The position numbers and the translations under genes were made by a program. A stretch of DNA of 5,047 nucleotides from Oscillospiraceae bacterium (GTDB lineage: Bacteria; Bacillota; Clostridia; Oscillospirales; Oscillospiraceae): NCBI GenBank assembly GCA_016290695.1, contig JAEEUX010000188.1:1-5047 (forward strand), read 5' to 3'. Positions 1 through 5,047 of this stretch are shown here, piece after piece (position 1 is the stretch's first letter; every line of letters starts with the position of its first letter). Under the pieces are notes generated by a model. That model made no database searches. It saw nothing but the letters and a program-made list of their open reading frames with translations, and was not told where the DNA came from.

Positions 1-170
1 ATAAAGGTGCTCTTGCCGCAGCCGCTTTCGCCGACGATGCCGAGCGTTTCGCCGCGGTAAACCTTCAGGCTCACCCTGTCGTTAGCCACAAGTTCGCGCC
101 CCTTGGGGGTTCTGAAAATCTTCGTGACCTCCCGCGCCTCCAAAATGACCTCGCGCTCAGGCGTAGACAT
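1..170 (-). CDS. NikE/DppF-like ABC transporter ATPase, 5' part only
   Basis: This is the N-terminal part of the second ATPase of the importer, a cytoplasmic subunit that would pair with the upstream ATPase to drive transport. Only 56 codons plus two bases lie in the window; the 3' part is beyond position 1. I translated it by hand from the ATG at 170. The start reads MSTPEREVILEAREVTKIF, followed by a basic segment and a Walker A motif, GESGCGKST, at residues 47-55, the form typical of DppF/OppF/NikE proteins. The start overlaps the end of the preceding ATPase gene by 14 bases (157-170). An AGGGAG ribosome binding site lies about 11 bases upstream, inside that gene. The Q-loop, signature, Walker B and C-terminal oligopeptide-type domain cannot be seen. 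The family assignment is firm; NikE versus DppF/OppF is not resolvable here. Confidence 0.9.
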   Translation of the reverse strand, partial: MSTPEREVILEAREVTKIFRTPKGRELVANDRVSLKVYRGETLGIVGESGCGKSTF

Positions 171-966
171 ATTTCTGACCGCTCCCTTCGCCCTCCATCG
201 TCGGAATAGCCGCAAGCAGCTCCCTTGTGTAATCCTGCGCCGGGCAGCGCAGGATTTTCTCCCGGCTCCCCTGCTCCACAATGCGCCCGCTTTTCATAAC
301 TATTATTTTATCGGACGGGCCGGACATATAGGCCGCCACGCCGAGATTATGCGTGACGAGGATGATGGAGGTGCGCCGCTCGGTGTGAAGCTCCATCATC
401 TGGCGCACTATCTGCGCCTGCGTCGTAACGTCGAGGGCGGAGGTCGGCTCGTCGGCGAGCAGGAGCCTCGGCTCAAAGCACATCGCCATTGCGATGCCGA
501 CGCGCTGGCGCATCCCGCCGGAAAGCTGGAAGGGATAGCTGTGCATCACGTTTTCCGGGTCGGGCAGGCGCATCTGGCGGAGCATATTTATTGCCCGCGC
601 CTGCGCCTCCCTTTTCCCGGCCTTTCTATCCTGCGTCCTGATATATTCGACGAACTGCCGCCCGATGGTGGAAACGGGGTCGATCATCGCGCCCGAATCC
701 TGAAAAATCATCGTAATGTCCCTGCCGCGCAGACTCTCTGCGTAGCCGCCGGAGCTCAGCAGACTTCTCCCGTCGAAGAGGATATCCCCCTGCGTGACCT
801 CGCCGCCCTCGGGCAAAAGGCCGAGGATGGAGCGTATCACCGTGGTTTTCCCGCTTCCGGACTCGCCGACGAGGCAGGCGACCTGCCCCGCGCCCAGCTC
901 CAGAGAAAAATCCTCCAAAACGCGCTTTCCGTCGTATTCAACGCTTATTTTATCCACCTTCAGCAT
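157..966 (-). CDS. NikD/DppD-like ABC transporter ATP-binding protein
   Basis: This 269-residue protein is the first of two ATPase subunits, which bind the cytoplasmic face of the permeases and hydrolyse ATP. All catalytic motifs are present: Walker A GESGSGKTT at residues 34-42, Q-loop glutamine 89 in IFQDSGAMIDP, signature LSGGMRQRV at 148-156, Walker B LLLADEP at 168-174 with D172 and E173, D-loop SALD at 176-179, and switch histidine 206 in VTHNLG. So the subunit looks active. The Q-loop context and the VTTQAQIV segment after the D-loop are typical of the nickel/peptide subfamily. The ATG at 966 has a good ribosome binding site, AAGGAG, 8 bases upstream. The length is close to NikD (about 254) and shorter than DppD/OppD (about 325-335). 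It therefore lacks most of the long C-terminal oligopeptide extension, a mild argument for a Nik-like system. The gene follows the binding-protein gene after 55 bp and overlaps the next ATPase gene. Confidence 0.95.
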   Translation of the reverse strand: MLKVDKISVEYDGKRVLEDFSLELGAGQVACLVGESGSGKTTVIRSILGLLPEGGEVTQGDILFDGRSLLSSGGYAESLRGRDITMIFQDSGAMIDPVSTIGRQFVEYIRTQDRKAGKREAQARAINMLRQMRLPDPENVMHSYPFQLSGGMRQRVGIAMAMCFEPRLLLADEPTSALDVTTQAQIVRQMMELHTERRTSIILVTHNLGVAAYMSGPSDKIIVMKSGRIVEQGSREKILRCPAQDYTRELLAAIPTMEGEGSGQKYVYA

Positions 967-996
967 AGAAAAAGCTCCTTACAAGGCGTTTTTGAC

Positions 997-1011
997 CGGG
1001 GCGGAGCCCCG
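997..1011 (-). other. Small GC-rich hairpin between binding-protein and ATPase genes
   Basis: A perfect 6-bp inverted repeat, CGGGGC/GCCCCG, with a 3-base loop sits in the 55-bp gap between the two genes, just after the binding-protein stop codon. No U-tract follows it in the minus direction, so it is not a convincing terminator. Such stems after binding-protein genes can slow 3' decay of the upstream message and help the receptor exceed the ATPases in amount. That role is inferred here; only the hairpin is seen. Confidence 0.4.
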
Positions 1012-1021
1012 CGCCCGCGCT

Positions 1022-2620
1022 TTACGCGGCGGGCTTGATGTCCTTCGTCAGCCAGTAAAAGTCGCAGGCCGGGTTTATCGCGCCCGTAACGGCGGCGGAG
1101 GAGCAGATGTTGAAGTTATAATAGCCGCCGAGAAGAAGAACGCAGTCCTCGGTGAGGATCCTGTTAAGCTCGGCTATGTACTCATTGCGCTTATCGGTGT
1201 CTATCTCGGGCTTGAGCGCCTCGTAAACCCTGTCGAACTCCGGGTTGGAGTAGCGGGCGTAATTATAGCCCGTGCCGGAGCCTGTGTACCAGTGGGAGAG
1301 GAAATTGCTCGGGTCGCCCGTGGGGATAATCATTTCGTTGGAGTTTACCATGTCGAAGCTGCCGCTTCTCATGTATTCGCCCTGAGAATCAACCGTCTGA
1401 ACGCGGCAGTTCACGCCGATTGCCTGGATGAGCGCGGCGTGCGCCTGGGAAATTTCGTTCATCTGGCGGCTCGTGTTGCTCACATAGACGAGCTCGATGT
1501 TCTTGCCATCCAGTTCTCTCCAGCCGTCGCCGTCAGAGTCGGTTATACCGGCATCGTCGAGAATTTTCATCGCCTGCTCCGGGTTATAGGCGGCGGGGTC
1601 GGGGATTTTTTCGCCGCCCCACTGGGTATAGATGGGCGCGAGAGGCGTGTAGCCCGCCGTGTAGGAGCCGCCGGTGGTAATCGCGCATACGGTCTCGTCG
1701 TCAATGGCCATGAAAACGGCCTTTCTGAGCGCGTCGTTGCCGAGGGGGCCTTCAAAGTTTACGTGATAGTAACCGTCGCGCGCACCGGCGACGATGCTTA
1801 TGTTATAGCCCGCGTCGCGCAGGGCGGGAAGGTCGGAGGCCTGAATGTGCGTGGCGATGTCGGCGGAGCCGTCCAAAAGCGCCTGATAGCGCGAGCCCGG
1901 CTCGGAAACGCATACCCAGCTCACGGTCTCGAAGGGAACTTCGCCGTCCCAGTAATTCGGGTTCTTGGCGAGCTGATAGTCATGGTCGGTTGTGTAGGAA
2001 ACGACGGTGTAGGGCCCGGTTCCGATGGGGCCGTCCACGAGCAGGTCGCGCTCGGCATTGGCCGCAACATCGGTTATCGCCAAAAGCGGATAGGCCATAA
2101 CGCCCGGCATATCGGGAACCGGCTCCTTCGTAACTATGGTTACTGCGCCCGCCTCGTCGTCAGCGGAGATGGACGTATACTCCATGAAGGTATAGATATC
2201 GCCCGCGCCGCCCGCTGCGGGGTCCTGCGCGGCGTAAACGGCCTCGATGCTTTCCTTTACCTTAGTTGCGGTAAGCGCCGCGCCGTTTGAGAATTTTATG
2301 CCCGGATGGAGCACAAAGGTCCATGTAAGCCCGTCCTCCGCGACGGACCAGCTATCGGCGAGCCAGGGCTGATAGGAGCAGTCCTCGCCGAAGTGGACGA
2401 GGCTTTCCGTAACGCCTATACGCATGCAGGTCCAGCTGTTGCTGAGGTCGTAGATGTCGGGCACGGAGGCCCAGTCAGCGGCGATGTTCAGATGCGTTTT
2501 CGCGGAAGCGGAGGGCGCTGCGGGGGTGTTCCCCTCCGCCTCCCCGGTCTTTCCGCCGCATCCGGCGAGCGCCGCTGCGAGCAGCGCTGTGATGAGAAGT
2601 AGGCTAAGGATTTTTTTCAT
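1022..2620 (-). CDS. SBP_bac_5-family substrate-binding lipoprotein (NikA/DppA-like)
   Basis: This 532-residue extracellular receptor captures the ligand and delivers it to the permeases. It starts with a basic N-terminus (MKK), a hydrophobic run and a lipobox, L18-A19-G20-C21, so it should be cleaved and lipid-anchored at Cys21, with a Gly/Ala/Pro/Thr-rich linker to about residue 41. The mature domain has SBP_bac_5 hallmarks: WLADSW with EDGLTWTFVLHPGIKF at about 86-110, GTGPY at 200-204, NPNYW at 220-224, an LDDAG segment with DSDGDG at 361-366 (common in this family), and a DPSNFLSHW segment at 436-444. The length matches NikA/DppA/OppA (about 500-545). The start has a strong GGAAGGAG site about 6 bases upstream and overlaps the upstream permease gene by 4 bp (ATGA). 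Eight further cysteines lie in the mature part. The ligand cannot be read from sequence; the B12 riboswitch upstream favours cobalt, a cobalt chelate or a corrinoid-related compound over peptides. Confidence 0.95.
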   Translation of the reverse strand: MKKILSLLLITALLAAALAGCGGKTGEAEGNTPAAPSASAKTHLNIAADWASVPDIYDLSNSWTCMRIGVTESLVHFGEDCSYQPWLADSWSVAEDGLTWTFVLHPGIKFSNGAALTATKVKESIEAVYAAQDPAAGGAGDIYTFMEYTSISADDEAGAVTIVTKEPVPDMPGVMAYPLLAITDVAANAERDLLVDGPIGTGPYTVVSYTTDHDYQLAKNPNYWDGEVPFETVSWVCVSEPGSRYQALLDGSADIATHIQASDLPALRDAGYNISIVAGARDGYYHVNFEGPLGNDALRKAVFMAIDDETVCAITTGGSYTAGYTPLAPIYTQWGGEKIPDPAAYNPEQAMKILDDAGITDSDGDGWRELDGKNIELVYVSNTSRQMNEISQAHAALIQAIGVNCRVQTVDSQGEYMRSGSFDMVNSNEMIIPTGDPSNFLSHWYTGSGTGYNYARYSNPEFDRVYEALKPEIDTDKRNEYIAELNRILTEDCVLLLGGYYNFNICSSAAVTGAINPACDFYWLTKDIKPAA

Positions 2621-3522
2621 GTTGTTCTCCTTCCGGGCGTCAAGCTTTGCGCCCTTTTTTCTTTAAGTATGCGTTTTCTGAGTTTATGCTTCCTGTAACC
2701 GGGGTCGAGCGCGTCGCGCACGCTGTCGCCCAGAAGGTTAAACGAAATAACGGTAACAAATATCGCAAGGCCGGGGAAAAGCATGAGCCATGTGTAGGTC
2801 ATCATGTAATTTCGCCCCTCCGCGAGCATATAGCCCCATTCCGGCGTGGGCGGCTGGATGCCGAAGCCGAGGAAGGAGAGGCTTGAAACGGAAAGTATCG
2901 TCGTTCCGATGTCGAGAACAGCCGTCGTAAGCAGCGTGGGCAGCGCGTTCGGGATAAGATAGCTCAGCAGGATGTGGCTCGTGCGCGAGCCGGTTATCCG
3001 CGCCGCGGAGATGTAATCGCGCTTCTTGATTTTCAGAACCATGCTGCGGGCAAGACGCGCGTATTTCGTCCAGCTCACGGCGAGGATGGCGACGATGGTG
3101 TTTATAAAGCTCGGCCCGAGTATCCCGGCGATGGCTATGGCGAGGATAAGGTCGGGGAAGGCGAGCATAGCGTCGCAAACGCGCATGATAACAGCGTCCG
3201 CCGCGCCGCCCGCGTAGCCCGCGATAATCCCCAGCAGCCCGCCTATCACCATCGAGGCCACAACGAGCAGCAGAGCGCTCGAAAGGCTCGCCCGCGTCCC
3301 GAAAACGACGCGGGAAAACAGGTCGCGCCCCATGAAATCGGTTCCGAACAGATGCTCCGCCGACGGCGGCTGAAAAGCGTCGCGCAGCGAGGAGGCGATG
3401 GGGTCATAGGGCGCAATTACGCGCGCAAAAACCGCGATGAGCGCGATAATCACCACCAGCGCGCCGTAAATTGCGACGCCCTTGTGCGATCTGAAAAACG
3501 AAAAAACGGCCTTGATTTTCAT
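2617..3522 (-). CDS. NikC/DppC-like ABC transporter permease
   Basis: This 301-residue integral membrane subunit forms half of the translocation channel. The N-terminal membrane segment (about 17-36) is followed by APYDP at 37-41 and the family segment HLFGTDFMGRDLFSRVVFG at 57-75. A core of about five hydrophobic segments follows. The EAA-type loop that docks the ATPase is at about 172-192 (AARITGSR ... YLIPN). The DppC/NikC hallmark LSFLGFGIQPPTPEWGYML is at 215-233, and NLLGDSVRDALDP at 262-274. The C-terminal tail from about 275 is strongly basic and rather long. The length is close to the usual 275-300. The ATG overlaps the stop of the upstream permease gene by 4 bp (ATGA) and has a GGGAGG site a few bases upstream, which fixes the start. 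The 3' end overlaps the binding-protein start in the same way, suggesting translational coupling through all three genes. Confidence 0.95.
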   Translation of the reverse strand: MKIKAVFSFFRSHKGVAIYGALVVIIALIAVFARVIAPYDPIASSLRDAFQPPSAEHLFGTDFMGRDLFSRVVFGTRASLSSALLLVVASMVIGGLLGIIAGYAGGAADAVIMRVCDAMLAFPDLILAIAIAGILGPSFINTIVAILAVSWTKYARLARSMVLKIKKRDYISAARITGSRTSHILLSYLIPNALPTLLTTAVLDIGTTILSVSSLSFLGFGIQPPTPEWGYMLAEGRNYMMTYTWLMLFPGLAIFVTVISFNLLGDSVRDALDPGYRKHKLRKRILKEKRAQSLTPGRRTT

Positions 3523-4457
3523 TTTGCCTCCCTGATGCGCGGGTCAACCAAGTCGTAAGCGAGGTCGACCACGAGATTCACCAGCATATAAATCGCCGCT
3601 ATCCACAGCACAACGCCCTGAATGAGCGGGTAATCCCGCGCGGTGACGGCCTGCACGGCCAGATTTCCTATTCCGGGATAGGAAAAAACTATCTCCACTA
3701 TCGCCGCGCCGCCCAAAAGGCTCCCGAAGGAGATGCCTAAAAGCGTAATGAGCGGTAGCAGCGAATTTTTGAAAACGTGCAGCCACAGGATTCGCGCACG
3801 CGAAAGACCGCGCGCCCTCGCGCCGATAACGTAATCCTGATTCAGCTCCTCCAAAACCGAGGCGCGCACCTGCCGCGTGTACTTCGACGACATGGCGATA
3901 GCCAGCGTTAGCGAGGGCAAAACCATCTCCCGCAGGCCCGACTGCGAGGAAACGGCGGGCAGCAGGTGCAGCTTCACGCAAAAAATGTACATGAGCAGCA
4001 GGCCGAGCCAGAAGCCGGGCATCGAAATCCCGAAAAACGACAAAAACCGCGTCAGGTAATCCCAAATGCCGTCCTTATGCGTCGCTGAAAGCAGGCCGAG
4101 CGGGACGGAAATGAGCAGCATAATGAGCATGGAAAAGAGCGCTATTTTAAGCGTCGGCACAAGGCGCTGAGATATCACCTTCGTCACCGGGAGGCTCTTT
4201 GAAAAGGAAACGCCCATGTCCCCGCGCAGAACGCGCGTTATCCATCTGCCGTACTGCACGGCGAAGGGCTTGTCCATCCCCATCGAAAGCCGCGCCGTGT
4301 TGAGCTGCTCTTCCGTGGGGTATATGCCCGCCGCCTCGTACATCGCCTCGGCGGGGTCGCCCGGGGCAAGATAGGTGAGCAAAAAGGTGAGAAAACTGAT
4401 TATAAAGAGGACAGCTATCATCTGTAACAGACGCTTGAGAACGGTTTTTGCCAGCAT
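3519..4457 (-). CDS. NikB/DppB-like ABC transporter permease
   Basis: This is the first gene of the operon and encodes the other channel-forming subunit, 312 residues from the start chosen here. It has an N-terminal membrane helix (about 10-30) ending in the family motif APGDP (31-35), then an extracytoplasmic region with RWITRVLRGDMGVSF (71-85). Further membrane segments follow, with FGISMPGFWLG at 142-152. The EAA-type ATPase-docking loop is at about 211-231 (IGARARGLSRARI ... VFKN). The C-terminus DLAYDLVDPRI is typical of DppB/NikB. The reading frame stays open upstream as far as 4646, but that extension runs through the terminator and riboswitch and cannot be real. Two starts are plausible. 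The ATG at 4469 directly abuts the AAAGGA ribosome binding site, which is too close. The ATG at 4457 lies 12 bases after it and gives a family-like N-terminus (MLAKTVLKRL), so I prefer it. NikB of E. coli has about 314 residues. Confidence 0.93.
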   Translation of the reverse strand: MLAKTVLKRLLQMIAVLFIISFLTFLLTYLAPGDPAEAMYEAAGIYPTEEQLNTARLSMGMDKPFAVQYGRWITRVLRGDMGVSFSKSLPVTKVISQRLVPTLKIALFSMLIMLLISVPLGLLSATHKDGIWDYLTRFLSFFGISMPGFWLGLLLMYIFCVKLHLLPAVSSQSGLREMVLPSLTLAIAMSSKYTRQVRASVLEELNQDYVIGARARGLSRARILWLHVFKNSLLPLITLLGISFGSLLGGAAIVEIVFSYPGIGNLAVQAVTARDYPLIQGVVLWIAAIYMLVNLVVDLAYDLVDPRIREAK

Positions 4458-4470
4458 TTGTATGACCATT

Positions 4471-4482
4471 CCTTTCGCAAGG
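4471..4482 (-). promoter_or_regulatory. Ribosome binding site of first permease gene, within a mini-hairpin
   Basis: The minus strand reads CCTTGCGAAAGG, followed by A. The 3' half, AAGGA, is the only Shine-Dalgarno-like sequence before the first permease. The segment can fold as a 4-bp stem (CCUU/AAGG) closed by GCGA, a GNRA-type tetraloop. The site abuts the ATG at 4469 and lies 12 bases before the ATG at 4457, so it decides the start call in favour of 4457. Whether the small hairpin affects translation is unknown. Confidence 0.45.
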
Positions 4483-4489
4483 GTAAAAT

Positions 4490-4522
4490 AAAAACGCAGC
4501 ATGTGATAAGCACATGCTGCGT
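4490..4522 (-). terminator. Intrinsic terminator in the riboswitch expression platform
   Basis: The minus strand carries a perfect 12-bp stem: ACGCAGCATGTG (4511-4522) pairs with its complement (4494-4505) across a 5-base loop. It is followed directly by TTTTATTTT, running to about 4485. It lies about 60 bases after the aptamer and 37 bases before the preferred permease start, within the leader. This position makes it a regulatory attenuator for the operon, not the end of an upstream gene. By the usual logic of B12 riboswitches with terminators, bound cobalamin would favour this hairpin and stop transcription before the first gene. Confidence 0.93.
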
Positions 4523-4559
4523 CCGTTTTTCGCAAGCAAAAATTACACCGGGCCCGTAA

Positions 4560-4565
4560 AACCGC
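4560..4565 (-). promoter_or_regulatory. Candidate L13 kissing-loop partner of the cobalamin aptamer
   Basis: The minus strand reads GCGGTT here, an exact 6-nt complement of AACCGC (4691-4696) in the conserved CCGC loop of the aptamer. It lies between a short CCG and a CGG, so it could be presented in the loop of a weak hairpin, 17 bases after the aptamer's closing stem. B12 riboswitches are known to use an L5-L13 kissing interaction to link ligand binding to the expression platform; the position and sequence fit that model. The pairing is read from complementarity only. Confidence 0.6.
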
Positions 4566-4581
4566 AGGCGGCGTTGCCATA

Positions 4582-4757
4582 AGCTCCAGCAGGTCTCCTG
4601 ACTTGTACCCCAAAGGGCTCGGCAAGGCCTTCTCGGGTTTCCCCAATGGCCGGGCTTGCGCCCGATCCGATCCCGCGGTACTGCACAGTGGCGGTTACCG
4701 TCCATGATTTTCACATGGTTCCCTATTCTCCTGCCGATTAAAGCAGGCACTGGAACT
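4582..4757 (-). ncRNA. Cobalamin (B12) riboswitch aptamer
   Basis: This 176-nt element in the 5' leader binds a cobalamin cofactor and controls the transporter operon. The B12 box AAGTCAGGAGACCTGC is on the minus strand at 4589-4604. Upstream of it are the other conserved blocks: AATAGGGAA, then a GTGAAAATC hairpin with CCATG/CATGG arms, then ACGGTAACCGCCACTGT at about 4686-4702. The ends are set by an 8-pair closing stem, AGTTCCAG (4750-4757) with CTGGAGCT (4582-4589), including one G-U pair. A peripheral hairpin with GGGCGCAAGCCCG lies between the core and the B12 box. A terminator follows, so control is most likely by transcription attenuation, off when cobalamin is abundant. The identification is solid; the cobalamin form preferred (adenosyl, methyl or aquo) cannot be told by eye. 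Confidence 0.97.
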
Positions 4758-4774
4758 GGTTTATTCTGTTGTTA

Positions 4775-4789
4775 TGCGCCTGGGGCGCA
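4775..4789 (-). other. Leader hairpin upstream of the aptamer
   Basis: The minus strand contains TGCGCC-CCA-GGCGCA, a perfect 6-bp stem with a 3-base loop, in the roughly 75-nt leader between the predicted transcription start and the aptamer. An overlapping alternative stem GCGC/GCGC is also possible (4785-4795). It has no U-tract and is not a terminator. It might insulate aptamer folding or protect the 5' end, but no function can be shown. Confidence 0.3.
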
Positions 4790-4837
4790 ATGCGCGGTCT
4801 GCTTTTGGCATGGCGGCGCAAATAAATACAATTAAGC

Positions 4838-4869
4838 ATTATATTAACTTATGATTTTCCAAAAATCAA
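4838..4869 (-). promoter_or_regulatory. Candidate sigma-A promoter of the operon
   Basis: A perfect -10 box, TATAAT, lies on the minus strand at 4838-4843 in an AT-rich stretch. The best -35-like hexamer, TTGATT (4864-4869), is 20 bases away, longer than the preferred 17. The overlapping TAATAT (4841-4846) would give a 17-base spacing with the same -35. Either way transcription would begin near 4830, about 75 bases before the aptamer, which is a sensible place. No operator-like repeat is evident. Confidence 0.45.
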
Positions 4870-5047
4870 TACCCTTCTTCCAGCTCATAAAATTTTATAA
4901 CTTCCGACAAATTTCCCCGTCAATATCCGCCATTTGCTGTGACTACCTCCAAATTACCTGCAAATTCCCCAGTTTCCGCATAATGTTAAATATCCTGCTC
5001 TATTTCCCATTCCTTTGCAATGTTTACTGAGGACCGGGCCCCGGCAC
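4866..5047 (-). other. Upstream AT-rich region with no supported gene; possible decayed coding remnant
   Basis: This end of the window is AT-rich compared with the operon and has no intact gene I can support. One minus-strand frame reads like protein over 60 codons but is broken by TAA (4986-4988) and TGA (4920-4922) and ends with TGA (4866-4868). Its pieces include VNIAKEWEIEQDI, AETGEFAGNLEVVTANGGY and GNLSEVIKFYELEEGY. A GGAGG motif 12 bases before an ATG (about 4936) starts only a 12-codon reading, MADIDGEICRKL. Removing one G would join it to the last piece. It could be the degraded end of an upstream gene or chance; I do not recognise a family. Confidence 0.25.

Noticed and set aside
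103..1038. Plus-strand open frame of 311 codons opposite the ATPase gene
   Set aside because: The opposite strand encodes an ATPase with all motifs intact; this frame has Arg/His/Ala-rich composition and no recognisable domain.
1522..1539. DSDGDG acidic motif in the binding protein as an EF-hand or metal site
   Set aside because: Similar DxDGDG segments are common in ordinary SBP_bac_5 receptors, so the motif does not by itself indicate cobalt or calcium binding.
794..2290. Long plus-strand open frame of 498 codons opposite the binding-protein gene
   Set aside because: It is antisense to a clearly identified gene, extends into the ATPase gene, and shows the low-complexity Val/Ala/Gly/Arg composition typical of an antisense frame in GC-rich coding DNA.
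4458..4646. N-terminal extension of the first permease to an ATG at 4646 (375 residues)
   Set aside because: The extra 63 codons run through the terminator hairpin and into the B12 box of the riboswitch, have no family similarity, and would exceed the normal NikB length.
4418..4750. Minus-strand open frame of 110 codons across the leader
   Set aside because: It covers the riboswitch, terminator and permease start in a different frame. Its composition is that of structured RNA and not of a protein, and no ribosome binding site is seen.
4851..5030. Plus-strand open frame of 59 codons (starts MIFQKSIPFF)
   Set aside because: There is no ribosome binding site before the ATG, the composition is rich in Phe, Ile, Ser and Cys as expected of an antisense frame, and it overlaps the candidate promoter.
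4547..5041. Repeated 9-mer ACCGGGCCC at 4547-4555 and 5033-5041
   Set aside because: It is a short GC-only-type match with no longer flanking similarity, and is most simply chance.

Overview
The window reads as one minus-strand operon, transcribed from about 4830 down past position 1. It encodes a five-component ABC importer of the nickel/dipeptide/oligopeptide class (NikABCDE / DppABCDF / OppABCDF), preceded by a cobalamin (B12) riboswitch and an intrinsic terminator. In order of transcription it holds: an AT-rich upstream stretch with a candidate promoter, the riboswitch aptamer (4582-4757), its expression platform with a 12-bp terminator hairpin (4494-4522), a NikB/DppB-like permease, a NikC/DppC-like permease, a lipoprotein substrate-binding protein of the SBP_bac_5 family, a NikD/DppD-like ATPase, and the first 56 codons of a NikE/DppF-like ATPase cut off by the window edge.

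The host looks like a GC-rich Gram-positive anaerobe, probably of the class Clostridia. This is inferred from strong AGGAGG-type ribosome binding sites, a lipobox-anchored binding protein, GC-rich coding sequence (roughly 55-60% by eye) next to an AT-rich regulatory region, and an exported protein with many cysteines. No taxonomic marker gene is present, so this is only a moderate inference.

The genes are tightly coupled: two 4-bp ATGA stop/start overlaps (permease-permease and permease-binding protein) and a 14-bp overlap between the two ATPase genes. The only gap is 55 bp, after the binding-protein gene, and it contains a small GC-rich hairpin. The predicted product is a membrane complex in which a lipid-anchored receptor hands ligand to a heterodimeric channel powered by two ATPases.

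The most informative point is the control element. Coupling a B12 aptamer to a terminator predicts that the importer is made when cobalamin is scarce. This makes cobalt (free or chelated) or a corrinoid/precursor more likely than ordinary peptides as the cargo, even though sequence similarity alone would label the proteins nickel or peptide transporters. A 6-nt complementarity between the aptamer's conserved CCGC loop and a loop just downstream supports the classic kissing-loop architecture. Nothing in the window supports a mobile element, a CRISPR array, or a tRNA or rRNA gene.
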